Source: Gammaproteobacteria bacterium
GTDB lineage: Bacteria > Pseudomonadota > Gammaproteobacteria > Steroidobacterales > GCA-2729495
Direction of reading: 5' to 3'
Length of the DNA: 64,000 nt
Assembly: GCA_021773815.1 (NCBI GenBank)
Contig: JAJFJS010000100.1
Span: 1-64,000, forward strand
Made by a program: the position numbers and the translations under genes
Notes under the pieces: generated by a model
What the model saw: only the letters and a program-made list of their open reading frames with translations
Told to the model about the DNA's origin: nothing
The model's database searches: none
Shown: piece by piece, positions 31,562 to 39,706 of the stretch
How positions within the stretch are numbered: position 1 is the first letter of the stretch
How the letters are laid out: each line of letters starts with the position of its first letter

Positions 31562-32796
31562 GGCTGTTCATCCGTCCCGGCGGCGGCCCGGGTTTGCAGC
31601 ATGCCGGTCAATGACAGGATCTTCGAGTAGCCGAGCGCGTCGGCTGCCGTCCATTCGCCGGCAGACTCGCCGTACACACCCTTCGTTGCGGCCATCAGCG
31701 AGTGTTTCGACGTGACGCCCTCGATGAAAATACTGCCGGTGCGGAACTGCACGTGGACATCGCCCGTGACAAATCGCTGTGACGATGCGAGCAGCGCCTC
31801 GATGTCGCGGCAGGCCGCGTCGAGTTGCTTGCCTTCGTGCACAAAGTCGCCGTAGCTGGCGGCGACCGTGTCCTTGATACGCAATTGCAGCGCGCTCAGC
31901 GTCAGTTTTTCGAGTTCCCGGTGGGCCGTCAACAACACGTCCGCGGCCGGCGCCTCGAACGCGACCCGGCCCTTCGTGCCCAGCACGGTATCGCCGACAT
32001 GGATGCCACGTCCGATGCCGAACGGTCCGGCCAGCGCTTCGAGCCGTTCGATCAATGCGACCGGGTTCAGCGGCGCGCCGTCGAGCCGCACCGGAATGCC
32101 CTGGTCGAAGCCGACGACATGCGTTTCGGCCGGCCGCGGGTGCGCCAGCGCATCGGGTGACAATACCCACGCTTCTTCGGGGATCGACCCGCGCGAGTTG
32201 AGCGTCTCCCGTCCGCCGATCGACACGCCCCACAGGCCACGATTGATGGAATAGGCCGTGCCTTTCGCCGGCACCGGAAAGCCATGCCGTTCGAGATACG
32301 CGATCTGTTCGGGGCGCACGAACGCCTGATCGCGGACGGGAGCGAGCACCTCAAGCGCGGGATTGATCGTGCGCAGCGCGACCTCGAACCGGACCTGGTC
32401 GTTGCCCGCGGCCGTGCAGCCGTGCGCGACGGTGTCGCTGCCGCGCTCGGTGGCAATCTCCGCCAGCAATTGCGCCTGGATGCCGCGTTCGGCACCGACG
32501 CACAGCGGGTACAGGTGGCCGCGTCGGACATTGCCGGCGATCAGAAAGCGGATGACCCGGTCGAAGAAGATCTGTCGGGCTTCGACGAGCACGTGCTCGC
32601 GTGCGCCGAGCGCGAGCGCCCGTTGCTCGAGATTTTTCGCCGCGGCGTCATCGAGTCCGCCGGTGTTGATACAGACGGTCACGACCGGGCGGTCGTAGGT
32701 TTCTTTCAGCCACGGTACGCAGAACGAGGTATCGAGCCCGCCGGAGAACGCCAGGATGATTGGTGATGCCGAGGATGATGCAGAAGATGTCGTCAT
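31558..32796 (-). CDS. argG: Argininosuccinate synthase
   Basis: ArgG joins citrulline and aspartate using ATP. The PP-loop motif AFSGGLDTSFCVPWL is at the N-terminus, and AHGCTAAGNDQVRFE and WGVSIGGRETLNS complete the substrate site. The 412-aa length is normal. It is the first biosynthetic gene after argR and overlaps the P-loop gene by 4 bp. No strong Shine-Dalgarno sequence is visible. Confidence 0.94.
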   Translation of the reverse strand: MTTSSASSSASPIILAFSGGLDTSFCVPWLKETYDRPVVTVCINTGGLDDAAAKNLEQRALALGAREHVLVEARQIFFDRVIRFLIAGNVRRGHLYPLCVGAERGIQAQLLAEIATERGSDTVAHGCTAAGNDQVRFEVALRTINPALEVLAPVRDQAFVRPEQIAYLERHGFPVPAKGTAYSINRGLWGVSIGGRETLNSRGSIPEEAWVLSPDALAHPRPAETHVVGFDQGIPVRLDGAPLNPVALIERLEALAGPFGIGRGIHVGDTVLGTKGRVAFEAPAADVLLTAHRELEKLTLSALQLRIKDTVAASYGDFVHEGKQLDAACRDIEALLASSQRFVTGDVHVQFRTGSIFIEGVTSKHSLMAATKGVYGESAGEWTAADALGYSKILSLTGMLQTRAAAGTDEQP

Positions 32797-32819
32797 GATG
32801 TAGAAAGCCGGTTCGAGGT

Positions 32820-33275
32820 TCAGGAATGGGTGTGTTCTCGCAATCGCGTGATGAGTCGTCGTTGTTCGCTGCCGCTGCCGGTGGCGACGAAAATCGTGTC
32901 GTCGCCCGAGACCGTACCGATGATCTCGGACCAGCCCGCACGGTCCAGGCAGACGGCGACGCGCTGTGCGGCGCCGATTGCGGTCTTGATGACGGTCAGG
33001 TTGGTCCCGGCCGCCTGGATATCGCGGATGAACTCGCCGAAGGCCGGCTGGTCCGTCCCGTCGTCCGCGGCGTCGGCTTCGGGCGGGGCATAGCCCTGCT
33101 CGAGTTTGGCGACGCCGAGTTGGCGCAGGTCCCGGCTGACGCTGGATTGCGTCGCGTCGATACCCTTCTGCCGCAGCAGTTCGACGAGCACGGTCTGGCG
33201 TCCCACGGGTCGTTCTCGCAGGATCTCCAGGATCGCGGCCCGGCGTATATCGCGCAGTTCGGTCTCAGCAGGCAT
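32820..33275 (-). CDS. argR: Arginine repressor
   Basis: The 151-aa protein has the winged HTH of ArgR (RRAAILEILRERPVGRQTVLVELLRQKG, ATQSSVSRDLRQLGVAKLEQGYA) and the hexamerising arginine-binding C-terminal domain with DRAGWSEIIGTVSGDDTIFVAT, where the GDDT loop contacts arginine. It represses biosynthetic genes when arginine is bound. It heads the minus-strand arginine operon, so autoregulation and operon control can act from one promoter. ATG 33275 was chosen because the upstream extension is not ArgR-like. Confidence 0.93.
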   Translation of the reverse strand: MPAETELRDIRRAAILEILRERPVGRQTVLVELLRQKGIDATQSSVSRDLRQLGVAKLEQGYAPPEADAADDGTDQPAFGEFIRDIQAAGTNLTVIKTAIGAAQRVAVCLDRAGWSEIIGTVSGDDTIFVATGSGSEQRRLITRLREHTHS

Positions 33276-33313
33276 TTCATTAAATGTGCATAAAATAAAA
33301 ACGATGCGCATAA
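33276..33313. promoter_or_regulatory. AT-rich candidate ArgR operator upstream of argR
   Basis: This is the most AT-rich patch of the neighbourhood. GCATAA is repeated at 33288-33293 and 33308-33313, exactly 20 bp (two helical turns) apart, with TAAATGTGCATAAAATAAAA spanning the first copy. ArgR hexamers bind paired AT-rich boxes at about this spacing, next to the regulated start. The match to the E. coli ARG-box consensus is only partial. Confidence 0.45.
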
Positions 33314-33448
33314 TATCAGTTCGTCCGGCGAAGTCAACCGCCGTGTTCACGCTGCCCGCGCCGCCCGCCGATCTTGCCGGCAGTCCGGATGGAAACGTTG
33401 GGAGTTCGGGTACACTCCGCGCTCGTGGCAACGAACGGATATACCACC

Positions 33449-34114
33449 GTGACTGATTTTCAGACCGTAGAAATCGACACCGGGCCGTCGCCGAAGGCGG
33501 CCGTTATCTGGATGCACGGACTCGGCGCTGATGCGCATGATTTCGAGCCGGTCGTGCCGATGCTACAGCTCGATTCGGGCCGACCCATACGATTCGTTTT
33601 CCCGAATGCGCCCGAGCGGCCCGTGACGCTGAACGGCGGTCTGCGCATGCGCGCCTGGTTCGATCTGATCTCGATCACGCGCGATGCGCCGGAAGACGAA
33701 GCGGGCATACGCGAGAGTGCGGCCGGCATCGAAGCGCTGATGCGGCGCGAATGCGCGCGCGGCATCGACGTCGGGCGGATCGTCATCGCGGGCTTTTCGC
33801 AGGGCGGGGCGCTGGCGCTGTTCACGGCGCTGCGTTATCCGGAACGCCTGGCCGGCGTGGTGGCGCTGTCCACTTACCTGCCGATTGCGCAGGTTGCCGA
33901 GGGCGAATTATCGGTGGTGAACCGCGACCTGCCGGTCTTCATGGCGCACGGCCGGGGTGACGATGTTGTGCCGTTCAATTTCGCCCGCAACTCGCGGCTG
34001 CGCCTGAGTCGGATGGGGTACGACGTGGACTGGCACGAGTACCCGATGGCGCATTCGGTTATCCCCGAGGAAATCGGGCATATCAAAGAATTTCTCGACC
34101 GCGTGATCGGCTAG
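33449..34114 (+). CDS. Carboxylesterase of the phospholipase/carboxylesterase (EstB) family
   Basis: The 221-aa alpha/beta hydrolase has IWMHGLGADAHDF at the oxyanion hole, GFSQGGALALF at the nucleophile, AHGRGDDVVP with the catalytic Asp and YPMAHSVIPEE with the His. This fits the EstB/acyl-protein-thioesterase family that hydrolyses short esters. GTG 33449 matches the usual N-terminus (VEIDTGPSPKAAVIW). It diverges from argR and converges, with a 4-bp overlap of ends, on nudC. Confidence 0.87.
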   Translation: MTDFQTVEIDTGPSPKAAVIWMHGLGADAHDFEPVVPMLQLDSGRPIRFVFPNAPERPVTLNGGLRMRAWFDLISITRDAPEDEAGIRESAAGIEALMRRECARGIDVGRIVIAGFSQGGALALFTALRYPERLAGVVALSTYLPIAQVAEGELSVVNRDLPVFMAHGRGDDVVPFNFARNSRLRLSRMGYDVDWHEYPMAHSVIPEEIGHIKEFLDRVIG

Positions 34115-35064
34115 CCGCCGTCGTCCATGGGCCGCGGCGTGCGGAACGGCGGCGCCGGCAGATTGAGCTCGGCCAGTGTCGGGCCGTCGTGCCGATCGAA
34201 CCAGGTTTCGACGAGACGATAAGCGACGGAGATTCGCGGCGGTAGCACGATCTCGCCGGCGGCGATCTCGTCGCGTGAGATCCAGCGTGCGTCGGCCAAC
34301 TCACCGTCGTTGAGCCGGATGTCTGCGGAGCGCCCTTCGGCATGGAAGCCGATCATCAGCGCGGCCGGAAACGGCCATGGTTGCGAGGCGACATAGGTTA
34401 CGTCGCCGACCTCGATGTTGGTCTCCTCGGCGACCTCGCGACGAATCGCGTCTTCGAGGCTCTCGCCGGGCTCGACGAAACCGGCCACCGTTGAGAAGCG
34501 GCCTTCCGGCCAGTTGGCCTGTCGACCCAGCAGCGCTCGTTCGCCCCGATGCACGAGCACGATGACGGCCGGGTCCAGGCGCGGAAAGCTCCGGTGGCCG
34601 CAGGTAGCGTCGGTACAGGCCATGACGAACCCGCCGTCGGTCACGATATTGCGTGCGCCGCAGATGCCGCAGTATCGATGCGTATCCTGCCAGGCAACAA
34701 TCGCCCGCGCATAGGCCGCCAGCGCCGCATCTTCTGCGGTGAGGCGCGAACCGATTTCACGCAGGCCGACGAATTCCATGTTCGCGCCGAAGTCGGGCGC
34801 CTCATCCGGATCGATAACGAGCGTGAAGACATGACGGTCGCCGAGCCGCCCGAGCAGCGCACTGTTGTCCGGTTGTCGTGCGACCGCGAGTACCTGGTTG
34901 TGCCGCAGCAGTGCGATGCGCTCGCTGCGCACCAGGCACCGATTGCGCCAGATCACGACGAAGCGCGCCGACTGGCCCGAGCGTGCCGCCTCGAGTTCCG
35001 CCGGCGCCGTGCGCAGCGCGCACTGCCGGTCGATGTACGGCCCCGAAAAGACGATATCGGACAT
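34111..35064 (-). CDS. nudC: NADH pyrophosphatase / NAD-cap removal Nudix hydrolase
   Basis: The 317-aa protein has a C4 zinc motif (YCGICGARN ... CTDATCGHRSFPR), the Nudix box (GFVEPGESLEDAIRREVAEE) and the NudC-specific SQPWPFPAALM motif that selects NADH. NudC hydrolyses NADH and removes NAD caps from RNA. The start is ATG 35064; the much longer upstream frame is a shadow. A gap of 231 bp separates it from the cytochrome b561 gene. Confidence 0.93.
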   Translation of the reverse strand: MSDIVFSGPYIDRQCALRTAPAELEAARSGQSARFVVIWRNRCLVRSERIALLRHNQVLAVARQPDNSALLGRLGDRHVFTLVIDPDEAPDFGANMEFVGLREIGSRLTAEDAALAAYARAIVAWQDTHRYCGICGARNIVTDGGFVMACTDATCGHRSFPRLDPAVIVLVHRGERALLGRQANWPEGRFSTVAGFVEPGESLEDAIRREVAEETNIEVGDVTYVASQPWPFPAALMIGFHAEGRSADIRLNDGELADARWISRDEIAAGEIVLPPRISVAYRLVETWFDRHDGPTLAELNLPAPPFRTPRPMDDGG

Positions 35065-35295
35065 GGATTGACCATGCCGAAGAAGTACATCCGGCACAAG
35101 TGGCGCGTCTGTCAGGGCGGAATCAGTGGGCATCGGTGGCGCGGGCAGCGCGCGATATGCTGCGGCCCGCCGCTTGCGTGCCATGCGGCAGATGCCCGAA
35201 ATGTCGGATTTCCGGCATTTGTCCGATTCACCCGGCACTGCTGCGGTCCCATGATGCTGGCCATCGGATGGTTTTGATTTGAAGTGAGGAATCCT

Positions 35296-35886
35296 ATGGC
35301 CAGTTATCTTTATTCGTATCCGTTGCACGCTAGAATTCTGCATGTCGGCATGGCGATATTCGGTATCGCAGCATTTCTGACGGGTGAATTCGCCGAAGAC
35401 GTTTCCGGTTCTTCCGGGTACCTGTTGCACGCGTACCTGGGATTGTCGCTGGCGACATTCATGTTGCTGCGCATCCTGCGTGGCCTGATTGGACCGGCTC
35501 CGCTGCGATTTTCGGACTGGTCGCCGGTGTCCCGACGCCAGTGGCAACAGGCTTTGCAGGATATCGGGACATTGCTGCAATTTCGCGTTCCCGAGCGGGG
35601 TATGCATGAGGGTCTCGCCGGTCTTACCCAGGCTTTTGGCATTATCCTGTTTGCCTGGATGGGCGCGACGGGAACCGGCCTGTTTTTTCTCGGCGGCGGA
35701 CCGGAGAGCGACATATTTGAAATTGCGGAGGAGGTGCACGAAGTGGGGGAAGCCCTTATTCCCCTGTATCTGTTGCTCCATATAGGATCCGTGCTGGTGC
35801 ATTCGTTGGCGGGCAGTCCCGTATGGCAGAAAATGTGGACATTCAGGACGCGGAATCCCATCCCGGGCACGGACGATCGCGGGTAA
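35296..35886 (+). CDS. Cytochrome b561-family di-heme membrane protein
   Basis: The 196-aa product has four hydrophobic helices with conserved His in YPLHARILHVGMAIFG, YLLHAYLGLS, EEVHEVGEALIPLY and LLHIGSVLVHSLAG, the b561 heme-ligand arrangement. It probably moves electrons across the inner membrane. GAGGA, 5 bp before ATG 35296, fixes the start. A direct repeat GTC(G/C)GATT lies upstream at 35203-35210 and 35221-35228. Its last 64 bp overlap the regulator gene that follows. Confidence 0.85.
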   Translation: MASYLYSYPLHARILHVGMAIFGIAAFLTGEFAEDVSGSSGYLLHAYLGLSLATFMLLRILRGLIGPAPLRFSDWSPVSRRQWQQALQDIGTLLQFRVPERGMHEGLAGLTQAFGIILFAWMGATGTGLFFLGGGPESDIFEIAEEVHEVGEALIPLYLLLHIGSVLVHSLAGSPVWQKMWTFRTRNPIPGTDDRG

Positions 35887-36353
35887 ACGTCCGGCGTTTT
35901 TTACCGACCATCGTATTAGCCTCGGCAACCCTGTTTTTCGCCTACGACATCGTCGCTGATCTGCTGGACGACAGCGAGAGTCCGTTCCATATCCTCATCG
36001 AGGCGCTGGTGTTCGTGGCGGTCTCAATGGCGCTGTTTGCAGAGCTGGTTCGGGTCCGTCACCTGCGACGGGAGGTTCACCGGGAGCGGGACAAGACAGC
36101 GAGACTATCCGGTGAACTACTCGAGGTGATGATCCGCCGATTTTCTGGCTGGGGACTGTCGCCGTCGGAAAGCGATGTTGCCCTGTTGCTGATCAAGGGG
36201 CTGTCGATGAAGGAGATTTCGGTTGCGCGTCAGGTAAAAGAAAAAACGGTGCGACAGCAGGCGACGGCGATCTATGCCAAGTCCGGCTACGCGGGTCGGC
36301 ATGAGCTGGCCGCACATTTTATTGAAGATCTGATGAGCCATGTCCCGCAATAG
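35823..36353 (+). CDS. Membrane-anchored LuxR-type HTH regulator
   Basis: The 176-aa protein has two transmembrane helices (about residues 26-42 and 57-77), a charged coil (RVRHLRREVHRERDKTARLSGELLE) and a C-terminal LuxR/GerE-like HTH (GLSPSESDVALLLIKGLSMKEISVARQVKEKTVRQQATAIYAKSGY). DNA binding from the membrane is implied. It starts inside the b561 coding sequence (64-bp overlap in another frame), suggesting coupled expression with the cytochrome and possible redox sensing. No ribosome-binding site is clear. Confidence 0.78.
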   Translation: MAENVDIQDAESHPGHGRSRVNVRRFLPTIVLASATLFFAYDIVADLLDDSESPFHILIEALVFVAVSMALFAELVRVRHLRREVHRERDKTARLSGELLEVMIRRFSGWGLSPSESDVALLLIKGLSMKEISVARQVKEKTVRQQATAIYAKSGYAGRHELAAHFIEDLMSHVPQ

Positions 36354-36391
36354 CCGCTAAAGCCCCGGCGACTGCGCTTGACCGTGCGGCC

Positions 36392-38254
36392 TTACCACGC
36401 AATCCCGTAGTCATCGCCGTGATGGCTGGAGCCGCCCTGGAGCGTCCCGTTGGTTTGGTCGAAGTAGATCGCGTTGATCGGCCCCGAGGTGCGGTCGCGG
36501 TTGCCGAAGATGCCGACCTCGACCTTATAGTCCATCGCCGACAATTGTTTTCGCGTGAACTCGGCAACCGATTCGTTGACGGCGAGCCTGCCCGGTTCCT
36601 TCTTGTGCGCGCCGAACGAATCGTGGAGTTGAAAGCTCAGGAAGTTGTCGGCTTCGGCGGCCTCCTGGACGTTCATGTTGAACTCGACCATGTTCAGGAA
36701 GAACTGCAGCAGGTTCTGGTCCTGAGCGTCACCGCCCTGCACGGCGAAAGAAAGAAATGGTTTGCCGTCCTTCAGCGCCATGCCGGGCGTTAGCGTTGCG
36801 CGCGGGCGTTTACCTGGTTCGAGCACGTTGTACGGATTTTCGGCGGCATCAAGCACGAAGCTCTGCATGCGCTGGCTCAGGCCGACGCCGGTCCGGCCGG
36901 CGATGAAGGCCGGTACCCACCCGCCGCTCGGTGTCACGGACACGATCCAGCCCTCCTCGTCGGCAGCCTGGATCGTCGTCGTGCCGGCGAAGAAGGCCTC
37001 GTCGTCGGGTGCGGCGTCGGCGGGCGTCGTCGTGCTCGCTTGTCGGTTGTTAAGTTGTTGCAGATAAGGATTGCGGCCGCGCTGAAATGCATACGGATCG
37101 CCCGGCCCGATGTCCGGGTCGTTCCGGTCCGGATCGATCAGCGCGGCGCGTTTTTTCGCGTAGGCCTTCGATAGCAGCCCGGCGATCGGTTCCTCCGGCG
37201 GGAAGTACGGGTCACCGTAGTAGAAATCCCGGTCCGCGTAGGCGAGGTTCATCGCCTGATACAGCGTATGGATATAGCGCGTCGAGTTGTAGCCCATGCC
37301 GGCGATGTCGAAGTTCTCGAGGATGTTCAGCGCTTGCAGCATGACTGGACCCTGAACCCAGGTCGTCAGCTTGTAGACGTCGATGCCGCGGTAGTGAGTG
37401 CTTACCGGCCTCTCGATGTGCACCTGCCATCGGTCGAGGTCGTCGAGCGTGATGAGCCCTCCGGCTTCTTGTGTCGCACGGACCAGTTCCACGGCGATGT
37501 CGCCGCGATAGAAGCGGTCATAGGCGGCGTAGATTGCCGCCTTGCGATCGAGACCGCGGGCCAGCGCGGCCTGCTCGGTCGCGACGAGTTTCTCGAGCGT
37601 CGCTTTCAGATCCGGCTGGCGGAAGATCTCGCCGACGCCCGGTGTTTCGGTTTCCTGTCCCGCATGCGGCAGGAACACCGCTTTGGAAGCCGGCCATTGG
37701 GCCAGCATTTTCCGGGACCGATGGATCGAACGGACGGCGCCGGCCTCTATCGGGTAGCCGTCGGCCATCTCGATCGCCGGCGCGAGGATGTCTTTTAGCG
37801 CCAGTGTGCCGTATTCGGCCAGCATGACCATCAGGCCGCCGGGCGTGCCGGGCGTGACGGCCGCGAGCGGCCCGGTTGCCGGCGGGTACCGCAGGCCCTG
37901 GTCACGGAAAAATTCCGGCGTCGCCCCCGTTGGCGCGACGCCCAGCGCGTTGATGCCGATGACCTCTGCGGTGTTCGGGTTATAGATCAGCGCCTGTGTC
38001 TCGCCGCCCCAGCTCAGCGTGTCCCACATCGTCGACGTCGCGGCGAGCATCGCGCAGGCGGCGTCGACGGCGTTGCCGCCCTGGTAAAAGATCCGCGCGC
38101 CGGCGGAGGCGCCGAGGGGCTTGCCGGTGATCGCGACCCAGTGTTTGCCATGCAGCAGCGGTTTATAGGTAGCGGCATAGGTACACGTCGCGGTTGCGGT
38201 GAGTGCGACGGCGACCAGTACGGTCACGCGCTGACGAAGTCCGGCCTGAATCAT
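36392..38254 (-). CDS. Gamma-glutamyltransferase-family protein, divergent
   Basis: The 620-aa precursor has a signal peptide (residues about 8-28) and the two-part GGT architecture. The self-processing Thr is predicted in AGTTTIQAADEEG, aligning with the TTH of E. coli GGT. Other GGT features include AGARIFYQGGNAVDAACAML and YRGIDVYKL. The usual PGG near the active site is replaced by VQGGDAQDQ, and TTH by TTT, so the substrate may differ from glutathione. AAGGGGAAA precedes ATG 38254. It is predicted to be periplasmic. Confidence 0.82.
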   Translation of the reverse strand: MIQAGLRQRVTVLVAVALTATATCTYAATYKPLLHGKHWVAITGKPLGASAGARIFYQGGNAVDAACAMLAATSTMWDTLSWGGETQALIYNPNTAEVIGINALGVAPTGATPEFFRDQGLRYPPATGPLAAVTPGTPGGLMVMLAEYGTLALKDILAPAIEMADGYPIEAGAVRSIHRSRKMLAQWPASKAVFLPHAGQETETPGVGEIFRQPDLKATLEKLVATEQAALARGLDRKAAIYAAYDRFYRGDIAVELVRATQEAGGLITLDDLDRWQVHIERPVSTHYRGIDVYKLTTWVQGPVMLQALNILENFDIAGMGYNSTRYIHTLYQAMNLAYADRDFYYGDPYFPPEEPIAGLLSKAYAKKRAALIDPDRNDPDIGPGDPYAFQRGRNPYLQQLNNRQASTTTPADAAPDDEAFFAGTTTIQAADEEGWIVSVTPSGGWVPAFIAGRTGVGLSQRMQSFVLDAAENPYNVLEPGKRPRATLTPGMALKDGKPFLSFAVQGGDAQDQNLLQFFLNMVEFNMNVQEAAEADNFLSFQLHDSFGAHKKEPGRLAVNESVAEFTRKQLSAMDYKVEVGIFGNRDRTSGPINAIYFDQTNGTLQGGSSHHGDDYGIAW

Positions 38255-38364
38255 CGGTTTCCCCTTGATGTCGGCGACGTTGCGCGGTGGTCCCGGCGCG
38301 GCCGGGCGCACACTTGCACGGAACCGGAATTATGCCTGCAGTCCGCGCTGTTCGCCCGGGATGA

Positions 38365-38949
38365 TCACGGCATCGCCGCCGGACGGTTCGACTTGTCGAT
38401 CAGCGCCCGCTGCTCGCACATCGGGCAGCGCCGGTAGTCGAGTGCGTAGCGATCCTGGACATAGGGACCGCGGCAGGTATCGCACCATGAGAAATACAGT
38501 TCCTGCGTTTCGACCAGCGCGTGGTAGAGATTCCAGGTCCATTCGAACGTGAATTGCGGCTGGGGGTGCAGGCGCCGATAGGTTTCATAGGCGTCGCAGA
38601 GTCGCGTGCCGAGAGCGACGGCGTCGAGGGACTCGATGCGCTCGGCGCGATTGCGGCCGTGCAGGCGAAACGCGTCGCTCATCCGGCACAGGCAGGCGAG
38701 CAGCGTGGCCTCGGTCTGGCGCCGGGTGCTGTTGACGAAACGGGCGATCTGGCGCGGCGATTTGCCGCGCCGCCGCCGCACCGGCTCGCCGCCCGACTTG
38801 AAATAGGCGCCATAGAGCTTGCGGATTCGGTCCTCGGTAAACCCCGTGAATCGCCTGATGGTCCCGGTGCGGGCCTCATGCCGGATCAGGCGAATGGCCA
38901 GGTCGAATTTGTCCATTTCGCCGCGGTAGCGGTTGTCGGTAATACGCAT
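38365..38949 (-). CDS. FlhC-like transcriptional activator
   Basis: The 194-aa protein resembles FlhC: an N-terminal helical part with a DRIRKLYGAYF segment like FlhC's SRGRLIKLYKEL, and a C-terminal C4 zinc site at Cys156, Cys159, Cys175 and Cys178 (SWCDTCRG ... RRCPMCEQ). FlhC binds DNA with FlhD as the flagellar master regulator. There are no flagellar genes here. Its Shine-Dalgarno AGGGAGGA is strong. It is divergent from an FlhD-like gene. Confidence 0.7.
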   Translation of the reverse strand: MRITDNRYRGEMDKFDLAIRLIRHEARTGTIRRFTGFTEDRIRKLYGAYFKSGGEPVRRRRGKSPRQIARFVNSTRRQTEATLLACLCRMSDAFRLHGRNRAERIESLDAVALGTRLCDAYETYRRLHPQPQFTFEWTWNLYHALVETQELYFSWCDTCRGPYVQDRYALDYRRCPMCEQRALIDKSNRPAAMP

Positions 38950-39071
38950 CGAAAAAGTCCTCCCTTTCGCCGAAAACGCCCGGATTACCCAAATCCGGTC
39001 AAAATATACCTTTTATGGTCTGCAAAGCCCATATATAGTATTTCATTCCCAGATAGAGCAGGAGAACCCAA
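38950..39071. promoter_or_regulatory. Divergent promoter region with a 7-bp inverted repeat
   Basis: The 122-bp intergenic region serves both FlhC-like (minus) and FlhD-like (plus) genes. CCGGATT (38980-38986) and AATCCGG (38992-38998) form an operator-like inverted repeat with 5-bp spacing. It lies 31 bp from the FlhC-like start. The FlhD-like side is AT-rich (CATATATAGTAT), consistent with a -10 element. Autoregulation by an FlhC/FlhD-like complex is an obvious possibility but is inferred. Confidence 0.5.
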
Positions 39072-39656
39072 ATGTGTCCGGATCATGGAGATACGGCGCT
39101 TACCGCCGAACTGGTTGACCTGAACCTCGGCTTCCTGACGCTGATCACCGCACCTGACGCGCCCGGGCTCGGTCTGGAGGCGGCGATCGTCGAGCAGCTG
39201 CGGACCCTGCGAGCGCAGGAACGGGCATTCATCGCCGGCACGCCCGGATTGCTGGCCTGTTTCAGGCGCCTGCCACCGTCGGCCCTGCAACGCGTCGCCG
39301 AGGCGCAGCCCGCGCTCGCCCCGGTCGAGTCCGCGTGGCGTGAGTCGGCCCGCCTGTACGTGACCGGCCTGCTGACCTGGTTGCGCCAGCTGGAGCAACA
39401 CGAACCGCCCTGCTGCGCCCTGTGCGCGGCAACCCGCGATCCCGCGGCGGACCGGCTCGCGCACCTGGATTTCAGCCGGATCCGGGCGTCGGCAGATTTG
39501 GCCGTGGACGAACTGCGCGCGCGATTCGGTGACCACCCGACATTCTGGGCCGACCTGATTCGCAGCGCGCGCAGCGGGGACGAGGACTATCAGGCGCTGT
39601 CGCGGCTGCGGATTATCCCGCTGGTGCTGGCCGAGCAGTGTGCGTCCCGGCGATAA
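39072..39656 (+). CDS. FlhD-like protein with C-terminal extension
   Basis: Residues about 9-75 match the FlhD core pattern: ELVDLNLGFLTLI like FlhD's IYDINLSYLLLA, then GLGLEAAIVEQLRTLRAQERAFIAGTPGLLACFR like the FlhD helices that end in CHFRF. About 110 extra residues follow, with CCALC and a largely helical pattern; canonical FlhD is only about 116 aa. AGGAG precedes the ATG. Together with the divergent FlhC-like gene it may form a DNA-binding complex for non-flagellar genes. Confidence 0.6.
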   Translation: MCPDHGDTALTAELVDLNLGFLTLITAPDAPGLGLEAAIVEQLRTLRAQERAFIAGTPGLLACFRRLPPSALQRVAEAQPALAPVESAWRESARLYVTGLLTWLRQLEQHEPPCCALCAATRDPAADRLAHLDFSRIRASADLAVDELRARFGDHPTFWADLIRSARSGDEDYQALSRLRIIPLVLAEQCASRR

Positions 39657-39706
39657 ATGCCGGGCGGGATTGGCTTGCCCGACGGAGCCATGCACAATGC
39701 GCGCCC

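Noticed and set aside
35065-35928. N-terminal extension of nudC up to 35928
   Set aside because: It would run through the cytochrome b561 gene on the other strand; NudC homology starts at ATG 35064.
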